NCBI GenBank assembly: GCA_016926135.1
Contig: JAFGPH010000378.1
Span: 1 to 32,137 of the forward strand
Source: Deltaproteobacteria bacterium
GTDB lineage: Bacteria > Desulfobacterota > DSM-4660 > Desulfatiglandales > HGW-15
Reading direction: 5' to 3'
Length of the DNA: 32,137 bases
Of the stretch, positions 15,006 through 21,852 are shown one piece after another (position 1 is the stretch's first letter; every line of letters starts with the position of its first letter). The notes beneath the pieces were generated by a model. It ran no database searches and was not told where the DNA came from. It worked only from the letters and a program-made list of their open reading frames with translations. The position numbers and the translations under genes are program-made.

Positions 15006-16073
15006 ATGGACCTGACCGATCAACCCGTGCAGGTAAGGCAGGGCGAAGAGCTTGACCTGAAGGCGGTCGAGACGTTCCTGAAGGACAGGATCCCCGGGCT
15101 GTCCGGCAGCCTCGTGGCGGAGCAATTCCCCAGCGGCTTTTCCAACCTCACCTACCTGCTCAGAGTCGGAGCCAGAGAGCTTGTGCTCAGACGGCCGCCC
15201 TTCGGCCGCAAGGCCAAAACCGCCCATGACATGGGCCGGGAGTTCAGGGTTCTCTCGGCCCTGAAACCGGTCTTTCCCTACTGTCCAAAACCGCTTGTCT
15301 ACACGGAAGACGAATCCACGCTGGGCTGCCCCTTTTATGTGATGGAGCGGATCCGTGGGATCATTCTGCGCAAGGACCTGCCCGCGGGTCTCGCATTCAC
15401 GCCGGTGGAGATGCGCACCCTGTGTGAGAATCTGCTCCGGGTTCACCATGAGCTTCATTCCATCGACTACAAGGCCATAGGGCTTTCCGGTTTCGGAAAA
15501 CCCGAGGGTTATGTGAGGAGGCAGGTGGAGGGATGGTCGCAGAGGTACAGGGAGGCCCGGACCCCGGATGCGCCGGGCTTTGAGAAGGTCATGCAGTGGC
15601 TCCATGACCGGATGCCGCCCGACTTTCCCAGGCCCGGGGTCATTCACAATGATTTCAAGTTCGACAATGTGGTGCTCAACCCCGAAAACCCCCTGGAGAT
15701 CATCGGGGTGCTCGACTGGGAAATGGCCACGATCGGCGATCCCCTCATGGACCTGGGCTGTTCGCTCGGATACTGGATCCAGCGGGACGATCCCCCCGAT
15801 TTCCTGGCGGCCAGGAGGCATCCCACCCATCTGCCCGGGGTCCCGAGTCGTGTGGAACTGGCCCGGCTATATGCCGAGAGGGCCGGGATCGCCATTGACG
15901 GCCTTGACTTTTACGTCTGCTTCGGGTTCTTCCGCCTTGCGGTCATCGCCCAGCAGATCTATTACCGCTTCTACCACGGCCAGACCCGGGATAAGCGGTT
16001 CAAACGGCTGATCTCCTCGGTACACATCCTCGAAGGGGCGGCCCTGCGAATCATGGATTCGTTGTGGCGCTGA
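15006..16073 (+). CDS. APH-fold phosphotransferase, putative hydroxyacyl-CoA kinase (ACAD10/11-N / LvaA-like)
   Basis: Protein of the aminoglycoside phosphotransferase fold, 355 aa, close to the N-terminal kinase domain of human ACAD10/11 and bacterial LvaA in layout. The N-lobe has FPSGFSNLTYLLRVGARELV followed by LRRPPFG, a signature I associate with the acyl-CoA-linked branch rather than antibiotic kinases. The catalytic loop is VIHNDFKFDNVVLNP, with Asp216 as likely base and Asn221 as metal ligand. Asp237 in VLDWEMATIGDPLMDLG is the second metal ligand. It is co-transcribed with the upstream TetR (15-nt gap). A 3-hydroxyacyl-CoA dehydrogenase gene follows after 92 nt. Predicted role: ATP-dependent phosphorylation of a hydroxyacyl-CoA, enabling elimination by the dehydrogenase at 12980. 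Antibiotic resistance is unlikely from context. Confidence 0.88.
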   Translation: MDLTDQPVQVRQGEELDLKAVETFLKDRIPGLSGSLVAEQFPSGFSNLTYLLRVGARELVLRRPPFGRKAKTAHDMGREFRVLSALKPVFPYCPKPLVYTEDESTLGCPFYVMERIRGIILRKDLPAGLAFTPVEMRTLCENLLRVHHELHSIDYKAIGLSGFGKPEGYVRRQVEGWSQRYREARTPDAPGFEKVMQWLHDRMPPDFPRPGVIHNDFKFDNVVLNPENPLEIIGVLDWEMATIGDPLMDLGCSLGYWIQRDDPPDFLAARRHPTHLPGVPSRVELARLYAERAGIAIDGLDFYVCFGFFRLAVIAQQIYYRFYHGQTRDKRFKRLISSVHILEGAALRIMDSLWR

Positions 16074-16165
16074 GAGACCACCCCCGGGGCGGCCCCTCAG
16101 GCGCTCGATATTGGTAAAGGGTAGGACACGACACGGCCAGAGCAGATTGTTGAAAGGGTGACCTT

Positions 16166-17086
16166 ATGAAGATCGATGAGATCGAACGTGTGCTTATCGT
16201 GGGTGCCGGAACCATGGGCCAGCAGATCGCCCTGGAGTGCGCCCTGCACGGATACGATACGGTGGTTTATGACCTCACCCAAGAGATCCTGGACAAGGCG
16301 ATCCGACGCATTGCAAAGCTCGGATCCTGGTATGCCTCGAAGGGACGCATCACCGAAGAGCAGCTCCAGCTTGCCCTTGCAAGGATCTCCTCAACTCCCG
16401 ATCCGGCCGAAGCCGCCCAGGAGGTTGACTTCGTGAGCGAGTCCATACCGGAAGACCCGGAGTTGAAGGGCAGGGTCCTGGGGCAGTTCCACAGGCTTTG
16501 TCCGCAAATGGCCGTCTTCACCACCAACACATCCACGCTTCTCCCGTCCATGTTTGCCGAGGCCACAGGAAGGCCGCAGAAACTGGCGGCGCTCCATTTT
16601 CATGACCTCAGGACCAACAATGTCGTGGACGTCATGCCGCACCCGGGCACTGATCCGGAGGTCGTTGAACTGGTTTGTGACTTTGCAGAGCGTCTGGGAC
16701 AGATCGTCATCAGGGTACAGCGTGAGCACAGCGGCTACGTCTTCAATACCATGCTCTCGAGTCTCTTTTCCTCCGCGCTCATGCTGGCATCCAGCCGGGT
16801 GGCCACCGTTGAGGACATCGACCGGTCATGGATGGGTGTCATGCGCACACCCATGGGGCCCTTCGGCATCATGGACCAGATAGGCCTCTCCACCGTGTGG
16901 TCGATCACCGATTACTGGGCCAAGAAAACAGGAGATCCCCAGGCTCAGGCCAACGCCGGCTTTTTGAAGCAGTATGTGGACAGGGGACACCTGGGTTTCA
17001 AGACGAATCAGGGTTTCTATTCATACCCGAACCCGGCCTACACGGACCCCGAGTTCCTGTCGCAGAAACGCACGGACATGAAATAG
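16166..17086 (+). CDS. 3-hydroxyacyl-CoA dehydrogenase family protein (divergent active site)
   Basis: NAD-dependent short 3-hydroxyacyl-CoA dehydrogenase, 306 aa, one Rossmann plus one C-terminal domain. The dinucleotide site is VLIVGAGTMGQQIALECALH near residue 9. NTSTL at about 121 and the catalytic His144 are kept. The canonical HFFNPxxxMxLVEV stretch is replaced by LHFHDLRTNNVVDVMPHPGT, so the Glu partner of the His/Glu dyad appears to be Asp155 with a one-residue shift. Asn194 in GYVFNTMLSSL fits the conserved NAD/substrate Asn. The ribosome site is weak (AAAGGGTG before the ATG). It is the last plus-strand gene of the kinase segment and converges on the dehydrogenase at 17108. It probably oxidises a particular 3-hydroxyacyl-CoA; the substrate is unknown. 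Confidence 0.9.
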   Translation: MKIDEIERVLIVGAGTMGQQIALECALHGYDTVVYDLTQEILDKAIRRIAKLGSWYASKGRITEEQLQLALARISSTPDPAEAAQEVDFVSESIPEDPELKGRVLGQFHRLCPQMAVFTTNTSTLLPSMFAEATGRPQKLAALHFHDLRTNNVVDVMPHPGTDPEVVELVCDFAERLGQIVIRVQREHSGYVFNTMLSSLFSSALMLASSRVATVEDIDRSWMGVMRTPMGPFGIMDQIGLSTVWSITDYWAKKTGDPQAQANAGFLKQYVDRGHLGFKTNQGFYSYPNPAYTDPEFLSQKRTDMK

Positions 17087-17097
17087 GGCGAGGGTAA

Positions 17098-17118
17098 GGA
17101 GGCATCCCTAATGCCTCC
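17098..17118. terminator. Hairpin between convergent genes
   Basis: GGAGGCAT (17098-17105) and ATGCCTCC (17111-17118) form a perfect 8-bp stem with a 5-nt loop in and just beyond the 21-nt gap between convergent genes. The right arm lies inside the last codons of the minus-strand dehydrogenase. No T run follows on either strand, so it is a probable bidirectional stop or mRNA 3'-end hairpin rather than a classical intrinsic terminator. Confidence 0.5.
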
Positions 17119-18256
17119 CCAGCAGCTTTCTTCCGATGATGATCTTCTCGATCTCCTTACTTCCTTCGAAGATCTCCAGGACCTTGGCGTTTCGCCAGTA
17201 GTGCGCCACGTCATACTCTTCGAGAATCCCATAGCCCCCATGGACCTGGATGGCCTCGTCCGCGACCTTCACCGCCACCTCCGCACAGTACCACTTGGCC
17301 ATGGAACTGAGCCCCGGGTCCGGGGCGCCCGCATCCAGCCTGGAAGCTGCACGGTAGCAGATGGATCTGGCCGCCTCGGTCAGGGTGGCCATCTCTGCGA
17401 TCTTGCCCTGAATCATCTGAAAGGATCCAAGGGGGCTTCCAAACTGCTCACGCCGACGGGCGTGGGCCACGGCTTTGTCCAGGGCGCCCTGGGCAGTTCC
17501 CACACCCAGTGCCGCCACCTGCACCCGGGTCCTGTTGAAGAACTCCATGATGTTGTGAAAACCACGGCCTTCCTGACCCAGTACATTCGCACGGGGCACC
17601 CTGAGATCCTTGAAGGCCACCTCTCCGGTGTTGGATATCCGAAGGGATAGCTTGCCATGAAAAGGATTGGCCTCGTAACCGGGCCTGTCCGTCTCAACGA
17701 TGATGGTGCTGAATCTTTCGTGACGCTTGGGATGGTCCGGATTGGTCACGCAAAGCACGATCAGGAAATCCGCAAGGGTGCAGTTGGTGATGAAGATTTT
17801 GTTCCCGTTGATGACATATTCCTCCCCCTCCCTTGCCGCCATGGTGGAAACAGACGACACATCGCTCCCTGCGTCAGGTTCTGTGATTGCGACCCCCATC
17901 CTCGTATCCCCCGAGCATACGGCCGGGAGATAGGCCTGCTTCTGTTCCTCGCTGCCCACAAACAGGATGAGCTGTGACCCGAAAAAGGCCGATTCGATGG
18001 CATGGGTTATCCCGAGGTCCACACGCGCAAATTCCTCTATGATCAGGCACTGCTCAAGATAACCCAATCCCAGACCCCCGTATTTCTCAGGGACAAATAC
18101 CGCCAAAAAGCCCAACTCGGCCGCCTTTTTCCACAGCCGGTCATCGAACGTTTCCCTGGCATCCAGATCCCTGGCCACCGGCCTGAATTCCTTCTCGGCG
18201 AACTCCCTGGCAGCTCTCTGGATATCAACCTGTTCCTTGTTGAGGGTGAAGTACAT
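17108..18256 (-). CDS. Acyl-CoA dehydrogenase (last gene of the minus-strand operon)
   Basis: FAD-dependent acyl-CoA dehydrogenase of normal size, 382 aa. Motifs: FVPEKYGGLGLGYLEQCLII near residue 55, GVAITEPDAGSDVSSVSTMA near 125, GNKIFITNCTLADF near 150, REQFGSPLGSFQMIQGKIAE near 270, and the catalytic Glu364 in EIFEGSKEIEKIIIGRK. The ATG at 18256 follows GGAGG by 10 nt. It lies 109 nt after the enoyl-CoA hydratase gene. It is clearly the same subfamily as the dehydrogenase that begins the operon at the right edge (shared FFNR, LAEMATLTEAAR, SMAKW, HGGYG, EYD segments). Two related dehydrogenases in one pathway suggest two successive desaturations or two acyl intermediates. Substrate not identified. 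Confidence 0.93.
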   Translation of the reverse strand: MYFTLNKEQVDIQRAAREFAEKEFRPVARDLDARETFDDRLWKKAAELGFLAVFVPEKYGGLGLGYLEQCLIIEEFARVDLGITHAIESAFFGSQLILFVGSEEQKQAYLPAVCSGDTRMGVAITEPDAGSDVSSVSTMAAREGEEYVINGNKIFITNCTLADFLIVLCVTNPDHPKRHERFSTIIVETDRPGYEANPFHGKLSLRISNTGEVAFKDLRVPRANVLGQEGRGFHNIMEFFNRTRVQVAALGVGTAQGALDKAVAHARRREQFGSPLGSFQMIQGKIAEMATLTEAARSICYRAASRLDAGAPDPGLSSMAKWYCAEVAVKVADEAIQVHGGYGILEEYDVAHYWRNAKVLEIFEGSKEIEKIIIGRKLLGRH

Positions 18257-18365
18257 AATCGAATACCTCCAAACCGGTGGTTCTTCCTGCCCCCGTCAGC
18301 TTCTGATTGTCAATACCGAAGCCACATGAGCAAGGCATTTCTGTCAAAGCAGTGCGAAGCTAAGA

Positions 18366-19142
18366 TCAACGCCTCGATGTGGATCTCCCCTTGGTCAGAA
18401 ACCTCTCCAGCAAGTGCTTCGCCTCCGTGGACGACACGGCCACGGAACCGAGTGCGGATTCCAATGCCAATCCCACATTGAAACCGCTTTTTTCCGCTTC
18501 GAGCAGCAACTCCAACTCCAGGCGCACGGCCAATGGACTGAGCGCACAAAGCGCTTCGCTCATCTCCCTTGCCTTGGGAAGAACCTGATCCGGTTCAACC
18601 AGATGGTTCACCAGGCCGATCCTGTGGGCCGCTTCCCCGTCGATGATCGAGTGGAAGAGGATCATCTCCGCAGCCTTCGCTTGACCTACACAGCGGACAA
18701 GGCGCTGTGTTCCTCCAAACGCGGGAATTATGCCCAGGCCCAGTTCCGGGAAGCCCAATTTCGCATTCACCGAAGCCACTCGGAAGGTGCACGACAATGC
18801 GAGTTCGAGGCCACCCCCCAGTGCAAAACCATTTACAGCGGCTATGGATGGCTTCCCGACCCTTTCCAGCTTATTGAAGACCGACTGGTGAAAGCGGGAG
18901 GACGACCAACCTGTCGTGGTATCAAAGCCCAGAAGTTCATGGATGTCTGCGCCTGACACGAATGTATTGCCCACCCCTGCGATGATGAGTGCCCTGACAT
19001 GTTCATCTTTTCCGACCTGGTCGAGGATGTCATTCAACTGCAAAAAGACCGCCCCGTTCAGCGAATTTCTGACTTCAGGGCGATTGATCGTAATCAGGGC
19101 GGTGGTTCCATCCCTTTCATAAAGGACTTCCTGATTCCCCAT
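18366..19142 (-). CDS. Enoyl-CoA hydratase/isomerase family protein
   Basis: Stand-alone crotonase, 258 aa, standard length. It has the oxyanion-hole segment TFVSGADIHELL near residue 60 and both hydratase glutamates: Glu113 in GFALGGGLELALSC and Glu133 in KLGFPELGLGIIPAFGGTQR. This points to true hydration of a 2-enoyl-CoA rather than only isomerisation or decarboxylation. The ATG is preceded by GGAGG (6 nt spacing), 30 nt after the SCP2-type thiolase gene in transcription order. It likely supplies the hydration step for the operon, working with the 3-hydroxyacyl-CoA dehydrogenase at 21853. Chain or ring specificity cannot be told from sequence. Confidence 0.95.
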   Translation of the reverse strand: MGNQEVLYERDGTTALITINRPEVRNSLNGAVFLQLNDILDQVGKDEHVRALIIAGVGNTFVSGADIHELLGFDTTTGWSSSRFHQSVFNKLERVGKPSIAAVNGFALGGGLELALSCTFRVASVNAKLGFPELGLGIIPAFGGTQRLVRCVGQAKAAEMILFHSIIDGEAAHRIGLVNHLVEPDQVLPKAREMSEALCALSPLAVRLELELLLEAEKSGFNVGLALESALGSVAVSSTEAKHLLERFLTKGRSTSRR

Positions 19143-19172
19143 ATGGCCTCCAAATACATGCTCTGGCTTCGT

Positions 19173-20381
19173 TCAAACTCCGATAATGGTCACCGCTGCA
19201 ACGTTCCTGGCTGGTTGTCCGCCCAAATTATGGGTGAGTCCCAGTTTCGGGTCCTTCACCTGCCTCGGCCCTGCCTTTCCCTGGAGCTGTTTGTACATCT
19301 CATAGAGCATCCTGAGTCCCGAGGCACCAATAGGATGGCCGAAACACTTGAGGCCCCCGTCAGTCTGACACGGGACCTGCCCCCCCAGTTCATAGAAGCC
19401 TTCCTCAATATCCTGCCCTGCCTTGCCTCTGGAAGAGATCAGGAGATCTTCATAGGTCACAAGCTCCGTGATCGAAAAGCAATCATGAACTTCCATCATG
19501 CTGAGCTCCGATCGGGGGTCTGTCACGCCCGCCTCCTCGTAGGCCTTCACCGCGGCCCGGTAGGAGCTTTCAACATGGGTGTAGTCAAAACTCTGGTGCA
19601 AGAAACTCGTGCCCGGCTCGCCGGCAATCTGAATCGCCTTCACGTACACCGGATCGGCCCTGAATTCCTTTGCCCTTTCGGTACGAACGACGATGGCCGC
19701 GGCCGCTCCATCGCTGACCCCGCAGCAGTCCAGCAACCCCAGCGGTCGCGCAATCATGGGGGCCTTCAGCACATCCGCAATCGTGATCTCCTTCCTGAGA
19801 TGAGCCTTGGGATTCATGGCACCGTTGTGATGGCTCTTTACGGATACCCTGGCAAGCAGTTCCTTTCCCCTCTCCGGGCTGATGCCGTATCGCTCGAAGT
19901 ACTTCACGGCCATCATGGCGAACATCCCCGGATTGGGATTCGCCCAGTTGGGCATGATCGTCTTGCCTCTCTGGCCGTGGACCATGATGTCCGAGGTATC
20001 CCTGGGAAGACCGCCGGTGCCCAGATCCTTGATCTTCTCAACGCCGAGGGCCAGGGCGATGTCGCAGGCCCCCGATGCCACCGCGTAGCAGGCCCCCCTG
20101 AAGGCCTCCGTGCCGCTCGCGCAGAGGTTTTCCACGTGGGTGACCGGTATGTAGTTGAGCTTCAGTGCCATGGCCAGCGGGATCGCGCTGTGCCCGATGT
20201 TGACCTCGGTAAACTGGTTCCCCTGCCACGCGGCCTGGATATCCTTCTTCTCAATCCCCGCATCTTCCAGGGCCTCGTTGAACGCCTCCACCATGAGATC
20301 TTCGGCGCCCTTGTCCCAGAGTTCCCCGAAGGTCGTGCACCCCATCCCAATGATCGCAACCCTGTCTCTTATGCCCGACAT
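19173..20381 (-). CDS. SCP2-type thiolase family protein
   Basis: Thiolase of the SCP-x/archaeal acetoacetyl-CoA thiolase type, 402 aa from the ATG at 20381, which follows AAGGAG by 5 nt; a GTG two codons upstream is less well placed. Nucleophilic Cys87 is in THVENLCASGTEAFRGACYA. The His motif is GLKCFGHPIGASGLRM. At the C-terminus the usual second Cys is replaced by THNLGGQPARNVAAVTI, as is normal in SCP2-type enzymes, where an HN-GG motif takes its place. Such thiolases commonly need a DUF35 partner (archaeal thiolase/HMG-CoA synthase complex; BbsA-BbsB of toluene degradation). A DUF35 domain is encoded 9 nt upstream in the same operon. Likely role: thiolytic cleavage ending the pathway. 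Confidence 0.92.
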   Translation of the reverse strand: MSGIRDRVAIIGMGCTTFGELWDKGAEDLMVEAFNEALEDAGIEKKDIQAAWQGNQFTEVNIGHSAIPLAMALKLNYIPVTHVENLCASGTEAFRGACYAVASGACDIALALGVEKIKDLGTGGLPRDTSDIMVHGQRGKTIMPNWANPNPGMFAMMAVKYFERYGISPERGKELLARVSVKSHHNGAMNPKAHLRKEITIADVLKAPMIARPLGLLDCCGVSDGAAAAIVVRTERAKEFRADPVYVKAIQIAGEPGTSFLHQSFDYTHVESSYRAAVKAYEEAGVTDPRSELSMMEVHDCFSITELVTYEDLLISSRGKAGQDIEEGFYELGGQVPCQTDGGLKCFGHPIGASGLRMLYEMYKQLQGKAGPRQVKDPKLGLTHNLGGQPARNVAAVTIIGV

Positions 20382-20390
20382 ATTCACTCC

Positions 20391-21836
20391 TTACCCTTCC
20401 AAAGCGGGTACCGCTTTCCAGAAATATCCTTCCATGCCCTTGATCCGGTCTTCGTACTTCCTCCTCAAACTCATGGAGAGGGGCATCCCCACAACCACTT
20501 CATCCGGCTCGCAATCGGTGATCTGAAACACGAATCTCCCGCCCCCCTCGAAATCCACCAGGCCGAACACCAAGGGAGGGTTCAACGTGGGCGAGATATG
20601 GTCGACCGTATAGCTGAACAGCTTTGCCCTCCTTTCGGAGAAACGATACTCCTCCATCTCCCCCACAGCACCGCATCCCGGATCAACGCATACGTTCTGG
20701 GGAGGGTACTGGGGTGTACCGCATCTCTTGCACCTTGTCCCGGAAAGGGCAAGGATGGACCTTCTTTCTCTCCATGTGTAGGGCGGCTGGGTAGGAGGGT
20801 TGTCGCCCTGCAGGGCGCTCGTGTCCACAGGAAGCATGCCCCGGAAAACCAGGTATTTCTCGTAGCTCGTCAATGATTTCCTTCTCGCCATGGCCCCCCC
20901 CAGTTTCTCCGACCTCCTCTTCTTCCCAATCTCCTCGGTGACTTTCCACCAGAGGGCTTCCGCCCCATTTCCGTAACTTGCGAGCAGAAGATTGTCGCCG
21001 GGCTTTGCGTTGTCCAGCATGCCCGCGAGCAACACGAGGGGGGATGCCGCACCCATCTCCCCCGTCGTGGTGAGCAGGGGTGAGTGCAGTTGGTCCTGCT
21101 GAAATCCGAGCCTCTTCCCAATGGCCGAGAACTGCCCCACATGGAGACAGGGAAATCCCACCTTCGCGAAGCTCTCCGGTTTCACCCCAAACCTCGTGAG
21201 AAGACCCCGGATCGCTTCCTGCAGGAATTTCGCATACCCCTCCTCCCGGATGAAGCGTTCCTCCACCGAAGAAACATAGCTGTCCGATCCCAGCCGTCGA
21301 TAGTCCGGAAAATCGTAGGACACGGAGAAGGACCCTTCCAGGGTGGCCATGACCCCTTCCCTTCCTATGGTCAGCGCGGCCGCGCCATCACCAAACATCA
21401 TTTCGTTCGCTGTTCCGGGTCTCCCGAGCCGCGAGTCCGCGGCACAGACAAGGGCGCTCTCCACGCTCCCTGACTTGACGGATTCAGAGGCTGCCAGCAG
21501 CGCGGAGGTGCCGGACTTCAAAGACCCGCCGAAATCCGCAGTGCGCATGCGCTGGGAAAGGCCCAGCACCGTGCCGATGATCGCCGCCCCTTCGCCTTCA
21601 CCGTAAGGATGGGTGGTGGTGGCGAAACACAGGCTCTTTATGCCGGCCGCCTTTCCATCCAAACACGACCATGCCGCCGCAACCGCCATGGTGATGCTGT
21701 CCTCGTCGTAATTGGCGACGGCCTTCTCGCCCGGCAATCCCGCTGGATTGAACCAGCCCATTGCCCCACGGATCACCTTCCGATCCATTCTGTATCTTGG
21801 AATGTACACACCGTATGCCGTAACACCGATGTCCAT
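20391..21836 (-). CDS. HMG-CoA-synthase-like protein fused to a DUF35 zinc-ribbon/OB domain, catalytic Cys lost
   Basis: 481 aa from the ATG at 21836 (GGAGG 7 nt upstream); an ATG two codons earlier is only 2 nt from that site, and the longer open frame does not resemble the family. Residues 1-300 have the thiolase/KAS III fold of HMG-CoA synthase (MDIGVTAYGVYIPRYRM; MMFGDGAAALTIGRE). In archaeal enzymes Glu in SESHPYA and Cys in CKAGT are catalytic; here those places read TTTHPYG (Thr) and SLKSGT (Leu106). His232 (CLHVGQF) appears kept. Residues about 350-481 are DUF35: a zinc ribbon with Cys369, Cys372, Cys383 and Cys388, then an OB fold (AKLFSYTVDHISP). It sits directly upstream of the SCP2-type thiolase. 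It probably does not condense acyl-CoAs but may scaffold or gate the thiolase. Confidence 0.9.
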   Translation of the reverse strand: MDIGVTAYGVYIPRYRMDRKVIRGAMGWFNPAGLPGEKAVANYDEDSITMAVAAAWSCLDGKAAGIKSLCFATTTHPYGEGEGAAIIGTVLGLSQRMRTADFGGSLKSGTSALLAASESVKSGSVESALVCAADSRLGRPGTANEMMFGDGAAALTIGREGVMATLEGSFSVSYDFPDYRRLGSDSYVSSVEERFIREEGYAKFLQEAIRGLLTRFGVKPESFAKVGFPCLHVGQFSAIGKRLGFQQDQLHSPLLTTTGEMGAASPLVLLAGMLDNAKPGDNLLLASYGNGAEALWWKVTEEIGKKRRSEKLGGAMARRKSLTSYEKYLVFRGMLPVDTSALQGDNPPTQPPYTWRERRSILALSGTRCKRCGTPQYPPQNVCVDPGCGAVGEMEEYRFSERRAKLFSYTVDHISPTLNPPLVFGLVDFEGGGRFVFQITDCEPDEVVVGMPLSMSLRRKYEDRIKGMEGYFWKAVPALEG

Positions 21837-21852
21837 AGCCATACCTCCACGT

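Noticed and set aside
14301..15830. A 509-codon minus-strand open frame
   Set aside because: It is antisense to the second TetR and the APH-fold kinase, both of which have intact motifs; no domain is visible in the antisense product.
15006..16073. Aminoglycoside resistance gene
   Set aside because: The APH fold is real, but the N-lobe pattern resembles the acyl-CoA-linked ACAD10/11/LvaA branch and the neighbours are acyl-CoA enzymes, so antibiotic resistance is unlikely.
18999..20876. A 625-codon plus-strand open frame
   Set aside because: It runs opposite three well-supported minus-strand genes (hydratase, thiolase, synthase-like fusion) and has no family motifs.
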